Below, one piece after another: positions 44,744-52,800 of a DNA stretch of 64,000 nucleotides. The translations under genes and the position numbers were made by a program. The notes under the pieces were generated by a model. It was given only the letters and a program-made list of their open reading frames with translations, was not told the origin of the DNA and made no database searches. The DNA is from Chitinophaga pinensis (GTDB lineage: Bacteria > Bacteroidota > Bacteroidia > Chitinophagales > CAIOSU01): the NCBI GenBank assembly GCA_945901065.1, contig CAMDKI010000007.1:141714-205713 (forward strand), in the 5' to 3' direction. Every line of letters starts with the position of its first letter. Position 1 is the first letter of the stretch.

Positions 44744-46084
44744 ATGTTTGCTATAATAGATACAGAAACTACGGGCGGTAATCCTGCCAAAGATAAAGTG
44801 ATGGAAATTGCCATCATTGTGCACGACGGAACTCGAGTGGTGGAGGAATTTTCTACCCTTATCAACCCAAAAGTGCCCATTGCGCCATTTATCAAAAAAC
44901 TTACGGGCATAAATGATGCGATGGTGAAAAACTCCCCAACATTTGAGGAGGTAGCCGAGCGAATATTGGAAATGACCAAGGGCCGCATTTTTGTAGCCCA
45001 CAACGTAAGCTTCGATTATGGAGTGCTGCGCAACGAGTTTAGGCGCATGGGCGTGAGGTTCGACCGCAAACAACTGTGTACCGTAAAATTTAGCCGCAGG
45101 GTGTTGCCTGGTTGCCAAAGTTATAGCCTAGGCAAGCTTTGCCGCGAGATAGGCATCAACCTAGAAGGGCGGCACCGCGCATACGGCGATGCGGCTGCCA
45201 CTGCCGAGTTGTTTACGCGCTTGTTGCATGAAGATAAAGACAAGGTGCTGCACAATATGCTGGAGTTGGAGTTGACTGGGCTAGAAGAGGTGCCTAACCT
45301 TAACTTTGAGATTGTGGAAGACTTACCGGAAGATACAGGTGTGTTTACGCTGCATGACAAGGATGGCAAGGTGCTTTACCTTGGCAAAGGGCGCAACCTG
45401 CGCAAGCGCATAGTTGAGCTGCTCACCAAAGATTTGGCCGACCATAAGTATAGTGCTTTGCGAAGTGCCATTGCCGATATATCGTATGACGTAACGGGTA
45501 GCGAGCTAGTAGCGCAATTGATTGAAACGGAAGAGGTAATAAGGCAACAACCCATTTACAACCCTGCACAGCGCCGCCGAAACTACAGGTATGGGGTATA
45601 TCATTTTACCGATGACTACGGCTACGTGAACCTTCATGTAGATGCTATTGCCAACCGCAGCGAAGAGCGTCCGTTGGTAGAGTTTACTACCCGTAAAAGC
45701 GCTGTAGCGGTACTAAAGCGCATGGTTAGCCGCAATGGCTTGTATAGCGCACTGTGTGGTTTTATTGAAAACGGCGAAAGTAAATTGCCCGACATTCCGC
45801 CAGTGTTGTACAACAACAAGCTGAACCGGTTGCTGAGCAAATACCAATACAATAACCCCAATTTCTTTATTGTTGGCGAAGGCCGCTCGCACCACGAACA
45901 AAGCATTGTTTGGATAGAGAACCACCGCTTTATGGGTATTGGCTACTTTGAGCCGGAGTACATTGAAAATGATGTAGACTCGCTTAAAGAAGCCGTAAAC
46001 CGCAAGCCCGATACCCCAGATGCCCACCGCATCATCCGCAATTGGATGGGCCGCAAAAACCAGGACACGGTGATTGTGTACTAG
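44744..46084 (+). CDS. DnaQ-type exonuclease fused to GIY-YIG nuclease domain
   Basis: 446 residues from the ATG at 44744; a GTG two codons upstream is possible. Residues 1-165 are a DEDDh 3'-5' exonuclease: FAIIDTETTG (Asp6, Glu8), VAHNVSFDYGVL and HRAYGDAAAT. A GIY-YIG domain begins near residue 200 (TGVFTLHDKDGKVLYLGKGRNLRKRI), followed by a region of about 150 residues like the UvrC/Cho family. The combination, often annotated as DNA polymerase III epsilon-like, occurs in many Bacteroidota and is thought to help DNA repair. It is probably in one operon with the lipase-like gene. Confidence 0.9.
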   Translation: MFAIIDTETTGGNPAKDKVMEIAIIVHDGTRVVEEFSTLINPKVPIAPFIKKLTGINDAMVKNSPTFEEVAERILEMTKGRIFVAHNVSFDYGVLRNEFRRMGVRFDRKQLCTVKFSRRVLPGCQSYSLGKLCREIGINLEGRHRAYGDAAATAELFTRLLHEDKDKVLHNMLELELTGLEEVPNLNFEIVEDLPEDTGVFTLHDKDGKVLYLGKGRNLRKRIVELLTKDLADHKYSALRSAIADISYDVTGSELVAQLIETEEVIRQQPIYNPAQRRRNYRYGVYHFTDDYGYVNLHVDAIANRSEERPLVEFTTRKSAVAVLKRMVSRNGLYSALCGFIENGESKLPDIPPVLYNNKLNRLLSKYQYNNPNFFIVGEGRSHHEQSIVWIENHRFMGIGYFEPEYIENDVDSLKEAVNRKPDTPDAHRIIRNWMGRKNQDTVIVY

Positions 46085-46103
46085 TATATAGCACATAACT
46101 CGC

Positions 46104-46147
46104 TTCCCTCCTTGGCTCGGCTTTTTTGAGCGATTGGGAAAGGAGGG
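46104..46147. repeat. Imperfect intergenic hairpin
   Basis: CCCTCCTT (46106-46113) pairs with AAGGAGGG (46140-46147), with an inner GCTC/GAGC (46115-46118 and 46128-46131) and a T-rich loop. The flank runs on into GGGTAGGGGGAGG. Within this 217-bp gap I see nothing else gene-like. It could be an intergenic repeat or a terminator for the exonuclease gene; a genome-wide count would be needed. Confidence 0.4.
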
Positions 46148-46301
46148 GGTAGGGGGAGGTTAGCACGCAACATGGTACCACACTATCTGACCTTTGCTTC
46201 TATTGGAGTAACAACCGATTTTCGACAAGAGAAGCCCGCCATATTTACAATTTTCCCTATCTTGCCCTATCGATATTTGCCAAACATATAAACCTGCTGC
46301 T

Positions 46302-46688
46302 ATGAGCAATGTGCCAAGACCCGAAGGCTTTAACCGAGTAATACCCTATTTGATATTGGAAAACGGAGCTGCGTTTCTTGATTTTGCTGAAACCGTTTTA
46401 GGTGCCGAGAAAGCTGAAATACATTACAAAGAAGATGGTAAAACCTTAATGCACGGTGAGCTGCGCTTGGATGATAGTTATATAATGGTTGGCGAGGCCA
46501 CCGACCAGTGGAAGGTGGCTAATGCGGGCATGTTTATCTATGTAGCCAATACCGATGAAACGTACCAAAAAGCATTGGACAATGGCGCTACCAGCGTAAT
46601 GCCCATTAGCAACCAACCCTATGGTCGCACCTGCGGCGTTACCGACCCTTGGGGCAATACTTGGTGGATAACACAGCAGTTAGGATAA
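46302..46688 (+). CDS. VOC/glyoxalase superfamily protein (PhnB-like)
   Basis: 128 residues with the double beta-alpha-beta-beta-beta fold expected for this superfamily: VIPYLILENGAAFLDFAETV, then MHGELRLDDSYIMVGEA and MFIYVANTDETYQKALDNGA, ending DPWGNTWWITQQ. PhnB-like proteins are small, cytoplasmic and mostly of unknown substrate. The metal-ligand positions cannot be assigned by eye. The 3' end is repeated, with few changes, at 49194-49237, beyond a block of lipoprotein genes. Nothing indicates co-transcription with the nuclease gene 217 bp upstream. Confidence 0.9.
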   Translation: MSNVPRPEGFNRVIPYLILENGAAFLDFAETVLGAEKAEIHYKEDGKTLMHGELRLDDSYIMVGEATDQWKVANAGMFIYVANTDETYQKALDNGATSVMPISNQPYGRTCGVTDPWGNTWWITQQLG

Positions 46689-46698
46689 AAGAAGTCTA

Positions 46699-47187
46699 TT
46701 AACGCTGGTTTGATGCTTGCAACCAAGCTGAAATGCTATCTGCATTTTCATCGGTAAGATATGCCCAATGCTTGATTGCAGAGTCTTCCATCAAGAAAAA
46801 ATAGTTTTCCTTGTGGAACAATCCATATTTACTATAATTTCCTTCATCATAATAAACACAGTTATGGCTGATTGTTGAATCTATTTTTTCGGCACCAGAT
46901 AATTTTGAGGTAAACACAACATAGCCATCATTACTTAGCTCCAATACCTTTTCAAGTAATCTTAAGGTTCTGATATCACAGTTCCCACAGTTAGCGGCTT
47001 GAATAATTATCGTCCATGTAGCATCAATAGCGGCCTTACAGCCGGTATTTTTAACTTCTTGCTTCAAATAACGAACTAAGTATTTCTCCTTGTCAAATGG
47101 CTTCTCATCGACAATTGTTTTTTCTTGCGTTTGCTGGTTACAAGAAACCAATAATAAAAGTATCGCCCCAAAATAAATGCCTTGCAT
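46699..47187 (-). CDS. Small lipoprotein with CxxC motif
   Basis: 162 residues starting at the ATG at 47187, one base after the stop of the preceding gene; a longer frame from 47235 would overlap that gene and hide the signal. The signal ends in LLLVSC (Cys16). The mature part has Cys50 and a CGNC pair (Cys67, Cys70), as in thiol-redox proteins, and weakly thioredoxin-like strands (TWTIIIQAANCGNCDIRT). I cannot assign the family. Translational coupling with the DUF4221 lipoprotein gene suggests they act together at the membrane. AT-rich compared with the genes on either side. Confidence 0.75.
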   Translation of the reverse strand: MQGIYFGAILLLLVSCNQQTQEKTIVDEKPFDKEKYLVRYLKQEVKNTGCKAAIDATWTIIIQAANCGNCDIRTLRLLEKVLELSNDGYVVFTSKLSGAEKIDSTISHNCVYYDEGNYSKYGLFHKENYFFLMEDSAIKHWAYLTDENADSISAWLQASNQR

Positions 47188-47188
47188 A

Positions 47189-48367
47189 TTATTGGATGAT
47201 TTTAAATCCGTCAAACAATAAACTGGTTTCATCATATTCCTTGTTGTTGGGAGACATTTTAGACACCATAAATCCCTCTGGAGTTACAAATGCCCAAGGT
47301 AGATACGTTGTACCTACGTGTATTTCACCAAGCAATTGCAAATCAGAGTTAAACACCATCAAGTATAGCTCTTTGTCAGATATGCCGTTAAACTCATCAT
47401 TTTCGTTTATCAGCGGCTGCTGAGCTTTAAAAAAGCGAAAAATCAAATTTTGATAGGGGTCGTACCATAAACCTACATATTGATGGCTGCGCATGTACAT
47501 ATCCAATATCTCTTGCATCTCCATTTCCTTCTCATACGTTCGATATAGTGTATCACCTACCTGAAACTTACTTTGGGCATTAACAACATCTATCTTTTCG
47601 GTTTGAAGATTAAGTTTATATAAATTAGGGTCACTCTCAAAAGAAAAGATATGGTTGCCATCAACCTCTACTCTGGATATTTCTCGGTGTTGTCCATAGT
47701 TTCGAGTTTTGTATAGTGAGGAAAACTTAATCGGTAATGTGTCAAAAGAGCCTGTCGTTATATCAAACACAGATTCAACGCTATATTCAGGACATTGTGC
47801 AAAATTTTCCCCGCCACATGCTGCATGCATCCTCTGCATGTAAACTTTTCCCTGTGGTTTAAATACTATAGGGAAATTTGAATACCACTGACCGTGCCCA
47901 AATTGCACATCCTCAACATCTGGATCTTCTGTTTTCCATTCATTTAGCAAGTCGCCATTGCCATTAACCAATACTAAACGATAGTCTTGAACTACCATGA
48001 TAGAATCTCTTCCGATAATCAAAGCATTATGTACCTTACCGGGGAAAGAACCATTTTTGTTCACCAAATGAGCCAAACTAATCGAGCCTAAATGAGAGTT
48101 TGACCTCCAATTAAACAATAATACTACATTGCCGTTTTGGTCGTGAAGATATAAGGTATCACCATAAACTTGGAAAGTGTAATAGCTAAGAGGTTTGCCT
48201 TGATGATTGAAAGGGATTTCGATAGCGTTCTTTTCATATCCTAAATCACGATACCAAGTATAATTAGTAGTTTCCACCTTTTCTAAAGTATCGCTAGGGG
48301 TATCATTAGACACACAGCCAGAAACAAATACTGTTATAAAAATTAACTGTAAGATTCTTTGATGCAT
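47189..48367 (-). CDS. DUF4221-like lipoprotein (beta-propeller type)
   Basis: 392 residues with a lipobox in VFVSGC (Cys18). The mature part is beta-rich with recurring turns (YGDTLYLHDQNGNVVLLF, then VDGNHIFSFESDPNLYKLNL), consistent with a propeller, and resembles DUF4221 proteins of Bacteroidota. Two cysteines in HAACGGENFAQC may pair. Function unknown; the family is thought to be outer-membrane or periplasmic. The stop is followed after one base by the start of the CxxC lipoprotein gene. Part of the AT-rich accessory block between the VOC gene and its 3' copy. Confidence 0.75.
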   Translation of the reverse strand: MHQRILQLIFITVFVSGCVSNDTPSDTLEKVETTNYTWYRDLGYEKNAIEIPFNHQGKPLSYYTFQVYGDTLYLHDQNGNVVLLFNWRSNSHLGSISLAHLVNKNGSFPGKVHNALIIGRDSIMVVQDYRLVLVNGNGDLLNEWKTEDPDVEDVQFGHGQWYSNFPIVFKPQGKVYMQRMHAACGGENFAQCPEYSVESVFDITTGSFDTLPIKFSSLYKTRNYGQHREISRVEVDGNHIFSFESDPNLYKLNLQTEKIDVVNAQSKFQVGDTLYRTYEKEMEMQEILDMYMRSHQYVGLWYDPYQNLIFRFFKAQQPLINENDEFNGISDKELYLMVFNSDLQLLGEIHVGTTYLPWAFVTPEGFMVSKMSPNNKEYDETSLLFDGFKIIQ

Positions 48368-48454
48368 ATTGACGGTTTGCTATTTAGTTTAGGGAATTAA
48401 AGTTTGTATCTTATGCTTAACAGAAAACTTAGAGTAATACATTATTCAAATTAA

Positions 48455-48490
48455 AAGGGTTCGAGCTATTGTTTAAAGACTCTAACCCTT
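48455..48490 (-). terminator. Probable terminator of the duplicated-domain lipoprotein gene
   Basis: An 11-bp stem with one mismatch: AAGGGTTCGAG (48455-48465) against CTCTAACCCTT (48480-48490), with a 14-base loop. Read on the minus strand it is followed by TTTT. It lies 12 bp after the stop at 48503. Confidence 0.6.
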
Positions 48491-48502
48491 CTATTTGAGT
48501 AT

Positions 48503-49087
48503 TTATTCAAAAAAATATGCTTCTTCCTGCTCGTCTAAATAGTTTAATAGTGCAATGTTATTCTCAGGGTCCTCTAGCTCAATTTCTTCAATCTCCATTT
48601 CAGGGAAAAACAAATCCAACTCAGTCTGTCCAAGTGCCACAACTAAGCCGGAATTAAGTTTACATTTATTTCCAATAACATCGCACCTCATTTCAACTTC
48701 GCCGCCTACTATCCAAATGCGCCACGTGCCGTTTTTAACATAACTGATATAGTAATCTTCCTCCTCTGCCAAAAAGTCAAGTAAATCCTGATTAGATGCT
48801 GGGTCTTCTACTTCAATTTCCTCAAGTGTTAATCCAGGAAAATAAGTTTCTTGAAGCTCTTCATTAAGCCCAATTACTAGACCTGAGTTTAATTTGCAAG
48901 TGTTTCCTATAACATCGCACTTGAATTTGGATTGGCCTCCTTCAATCCAAATGCGCCAGTTACCATCTTTTTTAAGTGTCGTGCTTAAAGAAACAGTTAA
49001 CTCTTCCTTAGGCTCTTCTTTTGCGCAGCCGGCAAACAACATTGCTATGCATCCTACAATAGCAACGATAAGAAAATTGTTTTTCAT
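48503..49087 (-). CDS. Lipoprotein made of two tandem copies of an unrecognised domain
   Basis: 194 residues. Lipobox LFAGC (Cys21) is followed by two repeats of about 75 residues (about 40-115 and 117-194). Each has GxWRIWIxGG, then CDVIGNxCKLNSGLV with two cysteines (Cys57/64 and Cys135/142), and an acidic end ExEDPxxNxxLLxxL. The copies are strongly alike, so the duplication is recent or under selection. I know no family with this signature. The even cysteine spacing suggests a disulfide or metal site in each unit. It is a single-gene transcript with its own terminator and AT-rich base use; probably periplasmic or on the cell surface. Confidence 0.8.
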   Translation of the reverse strand: MKNNFLIVAIVGCIAMLFAGCAKEEPKEELTVSLSTTLKKDGNWRIWIEGGQSKFKCDVIGNTCKLNSGLVIGLNEELQETYFPGLTLEEIEVEDPASNQDLLDFLAEEEDYYISYVKNGTWRIWIVGGEVEMRCDVIGNKCKLNSGLVVALGQTELDLFFPEMEIEEIELEDPENNIALLNYLDEQEEAYFFE

Positions 49088-49168
49088 ACAGTTAAGTTAT
49101 TAGTTCATTATAAATAAAAGCAATTTTATTATAACAACAACATTATAAGATGTTAAAATATTTACATC

Positions 49169-49240
49169 ATGTTTAAATACTACATTTACGACATTACCCA
49201 CCCTTGGGGCAATACTTGGTGGATAACGCAGCAGTTGTAA
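49169..49240 (+). pseudogene. Fragment of a VOC/PhnB-like gene 3' end
   Basis: The last part of the VOC gene (46639-46682) recurs at 49194-49237 with a 28-base identical core (28 of 28) and only three differences in 44 bases. Its frame reads DITHPWGNTWWITQQL and stop, joined to a short frame from ATG 49169 that has no VOC homology. The rest of the gene is missing here. It suggests that a second copy of the gene was lost, or that the lipoprotein block entered between a gene and its duplicated tail. Confidence 0.75.
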
Positions 49241-49330
49241 CTACCAGTTTGGTTAAACAAGGTTAGTTAATACCATTTTAACCACACCCAACGCTCCAAT
49301 TCCGTATTTTTACCGCAAACATAAAAGCGA

Positions 49331-51325
49331 ATGCAGATACCTTTACTGCAAGAGGTGGTAATTATTTTGGGCCTTTCGGTGCTGGTAATATTGATTTTCC
49401 AGCGATTGAAGCTGCCTACCATTTTGGGCTTTCTGCTCACTGGTGTGCTAATAGGCCCGTATGGCTTTAGCCTAATACAAGCCACCCACGAGGTAGAGGT
49501 GTTGGCGGAGATTGGTGTAATACTGCTATTGTTCGTTATTGGGTTGGAGTTTTCGCTCAAGAGTTTGATGGCCATCAAAAAGACCGTTTTTGTGGGTGGC
49601 TCGGTGCAGGTGTTTGTAACTATAGGGGTTACAGCACTTAGCTTCTATCTTACGGGCCAGGCGCTTACCTCTTCCATATTCATGGGCTTTTTGTTTGCGC
49701 TCAGTAGCACTGCCATTGTACTAAAGCTATTGCAAGAAAGCGGTGCAATGAATACCCCACACGGTAAAATATCGTTGGCCATTCTTATCTATCAAGATAT
49801 TATTGTGGTGCCCATGATGTTGGTAACGCCCCTCATGGTTGGTGATGGCGGCAATTTATGGGAAGCTATATTAATACTCGTTGGTAAAGCCCTTGCCGTA
49901 ATATTGGCAGTAATACTGGGTTCCCGTTATATAGTGCCTCGCCTACTTTATGCCGTGGCTCGCACCAAAAGTAAAGAGTTGTTTGTGCTTACCGTTGTGG
50001 TGCTTTGCTTTTCGGTAGCATGGATGACGTCAATAGCCGGCTTATCGCTGGCACTGGGTGCTTTTATGGCGGGGTTAATTATCTCCGAAAGCGAATATAG
50101 CCATCAGGCCACTGCCAACATTTTACCTTTCCGCGAGATATTTACCAGTTTCTTTTTTGTATCAATAGGGATGCTATTGGATGTACAATTTTTTGTGAGC
50201 CACTTGGGCTGGGTGCTTTTGTTTGCTTTTATGGTAATGATGGCCAAAGCGCTGATTGCCTCCTTGGCGGCATTGGTGCTGCGCTACCCCATACGCACGG
50301 TGCTACTTACTGGTTTGGCGTTGTTTCAGGTGGGCGAGTTTGCCTTTATCCTCAGCAAAACTGGTTTGGAGTATAACTTGTTGAGCGACGAGTTGTACCA
50401 GTATTTCCTCGCCATATCGCTAATGACCATGGCTGTTACGCCATTTGTGTTTAAATACTCCGATGTTATATTGGCCGTGCTGGTTAAAACCCCATTGCCA
50501 AAGAATTTTAGCCGTATCATGTACCATCCTAGGCATGCATCAGATGCCGAACAAGCAGCGTATGACTTTAATGATCACCTAGTTATAATTGGTTACGGCA
50601 TCAACGGTAAAAACGTGGCCAAGGCCGCCCGATTTGCCAACATCCCCTATGTAATATTAGAACTTAACCCCGACACCGTACGCGAAGAACGTGCCAAGGG
50701 CGAACCCATTTACTTTGGCGATGCCACGCAAGAGCCTATACTCACGCACATTAACATACAGTTGGCAAGGGTAGTAGTAGTAGCCATTAGCGACCCAGAA
50801 GCAACAAAACGCATTATTGTAAGCATCCGTGGCATATCACAAAAACCACACATCATTATCCGCACGAGGTTTATTCAAGAAATGGCCGATAATTATAGCT
50901 TAGGCGCCAATGAGGTGATACCTGAAGAATTCGAGACCTCTATAGAAATTTTCTCAAGGGTATTGAGCAAGTATTTGGTGCCACAAGATGAAGTGGAGCA
51001 GTTTATTGGGCAAATTAGAGAGGGCAGCTATAGAATGTTTCGACCAGTGGCAAACGGTAATGAGAAAAAGGGTACTGCTCTGCAAATACCTGATATTGAA
51101 ATATCTACTCTAAAAGTTACCAGCAATAGCAACGAGGTTGTAGGCAAAAGTATTGCCGATTGCCAGTTGCGCAAGAAGTATCACGTAACTTTATTAGCTA
51201 TTAAGCGAAATGAGGTGTACCTTACCGACATTGACATTGCAACCCAAATAGAAACCTACGACATACTGTTTGTGTTTGGCAGACCTGAGCACATTGCAGC
51301 GTTTAATCAACTTATCGAAGCCTAG
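49331..51325 (+). CDS. CPA2-family cation/proton antiporter with RCK domains (KefB/KefC-like)
   Basis: 664 residues. About twelve helices (residues 5-395) form an antiporter core with the family's typical LLLFVIGLEFS and ALSSTAIVLKLLQE and YQDIIVVP motifs, where the YQD aspartate sits at the ion-binding position. A cytosolic RCK_N/TrkA domain follows (VIIGYGINGKNVAKA at about 420, then GDATQEPIL), and a TrkA_C domain ends the protein (VVGKSIADCQLRKKYHVTLLAIKR). It exchanges K+ or Na+ for H+ across the inner membrane, controlled by a nucleotide or other ligand at the RCK domain. No glutathione-regulated KefF/G gene is next to it. Confidence 0.9.
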   Translation: MQIPLLQEVVIILGLSVLVILIFQRLKLPTILGFLLTGVLIGPYGFSLIQATHEVEVLAEIGVILLLFVIGLEFSLKSLMAIKKTVFVGGSVQVFVTIGVTALSFYLTGQALTSSIFMGFLFALSSTAIVLKLLQESGAMNTPHGKISLAILIYQDIIVVPMMLVTPLMVGDGGNLWEAILILVGKALAVILAVILGSRYIVPRLLYAVARTKSKELFVLTVVVLCFSVAWMTSIAGLSLALGAFMAGLIISESEYSHQATANILPFREIFTSFFFVSIGMLLDVQFFVSHLGWVLLFAFMVMMAKALIASLAALVLRYPIRTVLLTGLALFQVGEFAFILSKTGLEYNLLSDELYQYFLAISLMTMAVTPFVFKYSDVILAVLVKTPLPKNFSRIMYHPRHASDAEQAAYDFNDHLVIIGYGINGKNVAKAARFANIPYVILELNPDTVREERAKGEPIYFGDATQEPILTHINIQLARVVVVAISDPEATKRIIVSIRGISQKPHIIIRTRFIQEMADNYSLGANEVIPEEFETSIEIFSRVLSKYLVPQDEVEQFIGQIREGSYRMFRPVANGNEKKGTALQIPDIEISTLKVTSNSNEVVGKSIADCQLRKKYHVTLLAIKRNEVYLTDIDIATQIETYDILFVFGRPEHIAAFNQLIEA

Positions 51326-51661
51326 GCATTTTTATTAGTTCCTTTATTTTCAACTAAATACCAAAAACACATTAATAATTGAGGATAAATGACTAAATTG
51401 AACCTATACAGGAACCAAATAGGTGTCTGTTAGGTTAATAATAGGAATTTAAGTCTGTTGTACAATATATCGGATGCATTGCACGTTAACTTTAGTATGC
51501 AACAAATACCCCGAAGCATTATCCACTCCATGTGGATATTTAGAGATGCGCTTTATAAAACTTGTTTGCCATATTTAACAGCGCCCAACCGGTACCTTAT
51601 TGATAGGGCAAGACTTTAATCATTGCGAATACCACATTATTCGTTCACTAAACGTAGTTGA
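51326..51661. other. Intergenic gap with a small hairpin in the rpoD leader
   Basis: 336 bp without a supported gene. A perfect 7-bp inverted repeat TATCCAC/GTGGATA (51520-51538, loop TCCAT) lies about 120 bp before the rpoD start. TAACTTTA at 51487 resembles the -7 element in seven of eight bases but has no -33 partner at the right distance. I cannot call the rpoD promoter. Confidence 0.5.
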
Positions 51662-52531
51662 ATGCGACAGTTAAAAATTACAAAATCTATCACTAACCGT
51701 GATAGCCAATCCATTGAAAAGTATCTCCAAGAAATCGGACGTGTAGACATGGTGACTCCTGAAGAGGAAGTTGAACTTGCGCGCCGTATTCGCATGGGAG
51801 ACCAACAATCTCTGGAGAGATTGGTTAGTGCCAACTTACGTTTCGTAGTATCTGTAGCCAAAAAATACCAAAACTTGGGCTTGCCGCTCAACGACCTAAT
51901 TAATGAGGGCAACCTTGGCTTGGTAAAAGCTGCACAGCGTTTCGACGAAACCCGCGGTTTCAAATTCATCTCTTATGCTGTATGGTGGATTCGACAAAGC
52001 ATTATCCAAGCTATTGCCGAAAACAGCCGTTTGGTGCGCTTGCCGCTTAATAAAGTGGGCTCGCTTACTAAAATTAACAAAGCTTTCTCTGCACTAGAAC
52101 AGGAGTTTGAGCGTGAACCAACCGCCGAAGAATTGGCAAATAGCCTTGACATTGGCGAGGATGAAGTGAAAACCACTTTGGCAGTAGCTTCTCGTCACGT
52201 ATCAATGGATGCTCCTTTTGAAGAAGGCGAGAGCAACTCATTGATTGACGTATTGGAAAACCCAGATGCTCAGAACGCCGACTTTGAAATGGACTACACT
52301 TACTCGTTGAGCGTAGAAACCGAGCGCAGTCTTTCATTGCTTACTGAGCGCGAGCGCGAAGTATTGAAATTGTTCTATGGTATTGGTGTTGACAATGCAA
52401 TGACGCTTAGCGACATTGGCGAGACCCTTGGTCTTACCCGTGAGCGCGTACGTCAAATTAAAGACAAATCAATTAACAAGCTACGTGCCGAGGCCCGCAG
52501 CGGATCGTTGAAAGAATACCTTTGCCAATAA
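51662..52531 (+). CDS. rpoD: Primary RNA polymerase sigma factor, short Bacteroidota form
   Basis: 289 residues, the length of Bacteroidota housekeeping sigma factors, which lack region 1.1 and the non-conserved insert. Region 1.2 ([20 protein letters not shown]) is followed by region 2 with [21 protein letters not shown] and the -10 recognition helix [19 protein letters not shown], region 3 ([14 protein letters not shown]) and region 4 with its helix-turn-helix [20 protein letters not shown]. It directs transcription of the TAnnTTTG-type promoters noted in this window. It ends in a strong terminator. Confidence 0.96.
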   Translation: MRQLKITKSITNRDSQSIEKYLQEIGRVDMVTPEEEVELARRIRMGDQQSLERLVSANLRFVVSVAKKYQNLGLPLNDLINEGNLGLVKAAQRFDETRGFKFISYAVWWIRQSIIQAIAENSRLVRLPLNKVGSLTKINKAFSALEQEFEREPTAEELANSLDIGEDEVKTTLAVASRHVSMDAPFEEGESNSLIDVLENPDAQNADFEMDYTYSLSVETERSLSLLTEREREVLKLFYGIGVDNAMTLSDIGETLGLTRERVRQIKDKSINKLRAEARSGSLKEYLCQ

Positions 52532-52557
52532 CACGGCCTGAATAGGTTATGGTTATA

Positions 52558-52597
52558 AAAATCCCCGTCTCGTTCAAAACGAGACGGGGATTTTTTG
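52558..52597 (+). terminator. Strong intrinsic terminator after rpoD
   Basis: A 14-bp perfect stem (ATCCCCGTCTCGTT at 52561-52574 with AACGAGACGGGGAT at 52578-52591), a 3-base loop CAA and a run of T starting at 52591. Flanking A and T runs extend the stem, so it may act in both directions. Confidence 0.92.
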
Positions 52598-52616
52598 TTT
52601 TATGGCTTTAGTAACT

Positions 52617-52652
52617 TTGCCTTATTGCCTTATTGCCTTATTGCCTTATTGC
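52617..52652 (+). repeat. Octanucleotide tandem repeat, 4.5 copies
   Basis: Four and a half exact copies of the 8-bp unit CTTATTGC, between the rpoD terminator and the next bidirectional terminator. Not in a coding region. A slippage-prone locus useful for strain typing. Confidence 0.92.
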
Positions 52653-52746
52653 ATGCAGTCTGCGTGTGGTATGTATTTATTTGTCAGCGGCAGACCGTGT
52701 ATACTGTTATAGCATGACAGACACATCGGAAAACGCATAGGGATGT

Positions 52747-52787
52747 AAAAAAAAGCCCCGCCAACATCGCTTGGCAGGGCTTTTTTT
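52747..52787. terminator. Bidirectional terminator between rpoD and the PKD/T9SS gene
   Basis: AAAAGCCC and GCCAA pair with TTGGC and GGGCTTTT around one C-A mismatch, with a CATCGC loop; A and T tracts on either side. It lies 14 bp after the stop of the minus-strand gene and is well placed for it. Confidence 0.85.
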
Positions 52788-52800
52788 GGTATTATATGTC

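Noticed and set aside
44618..45118. A 166-residue minus-strand frame over the hydrolase/exonuclease junction
   Set aside because: It crosses two well-supported genes on the plus strand and shows no domain.
48455..48490. A tRNA-like GGTTCGAG text
   Set aside because: It is one arm of a terminator hairpin; no acceptor stem, anticodon arm or cloverleaf could be formed around it.
46689..49200. An insertion sequence explaining the lipoprotein block
   Set aside because: No transposase, terminal inverted repeats or target-site duplication were seen; only the repeated gene tail.
51326..51661. A small RNA or riboswitch in the rpoD leader
   Set aside because: Only a 7-bp hairpin is visible, with no known riboswitch core; not enough to call.
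52617..52652. A CRISPR-like direct repeat array
   Set aside because: Units are 8 bp and adjacent without spacers, so this is a simple tandem repeat.
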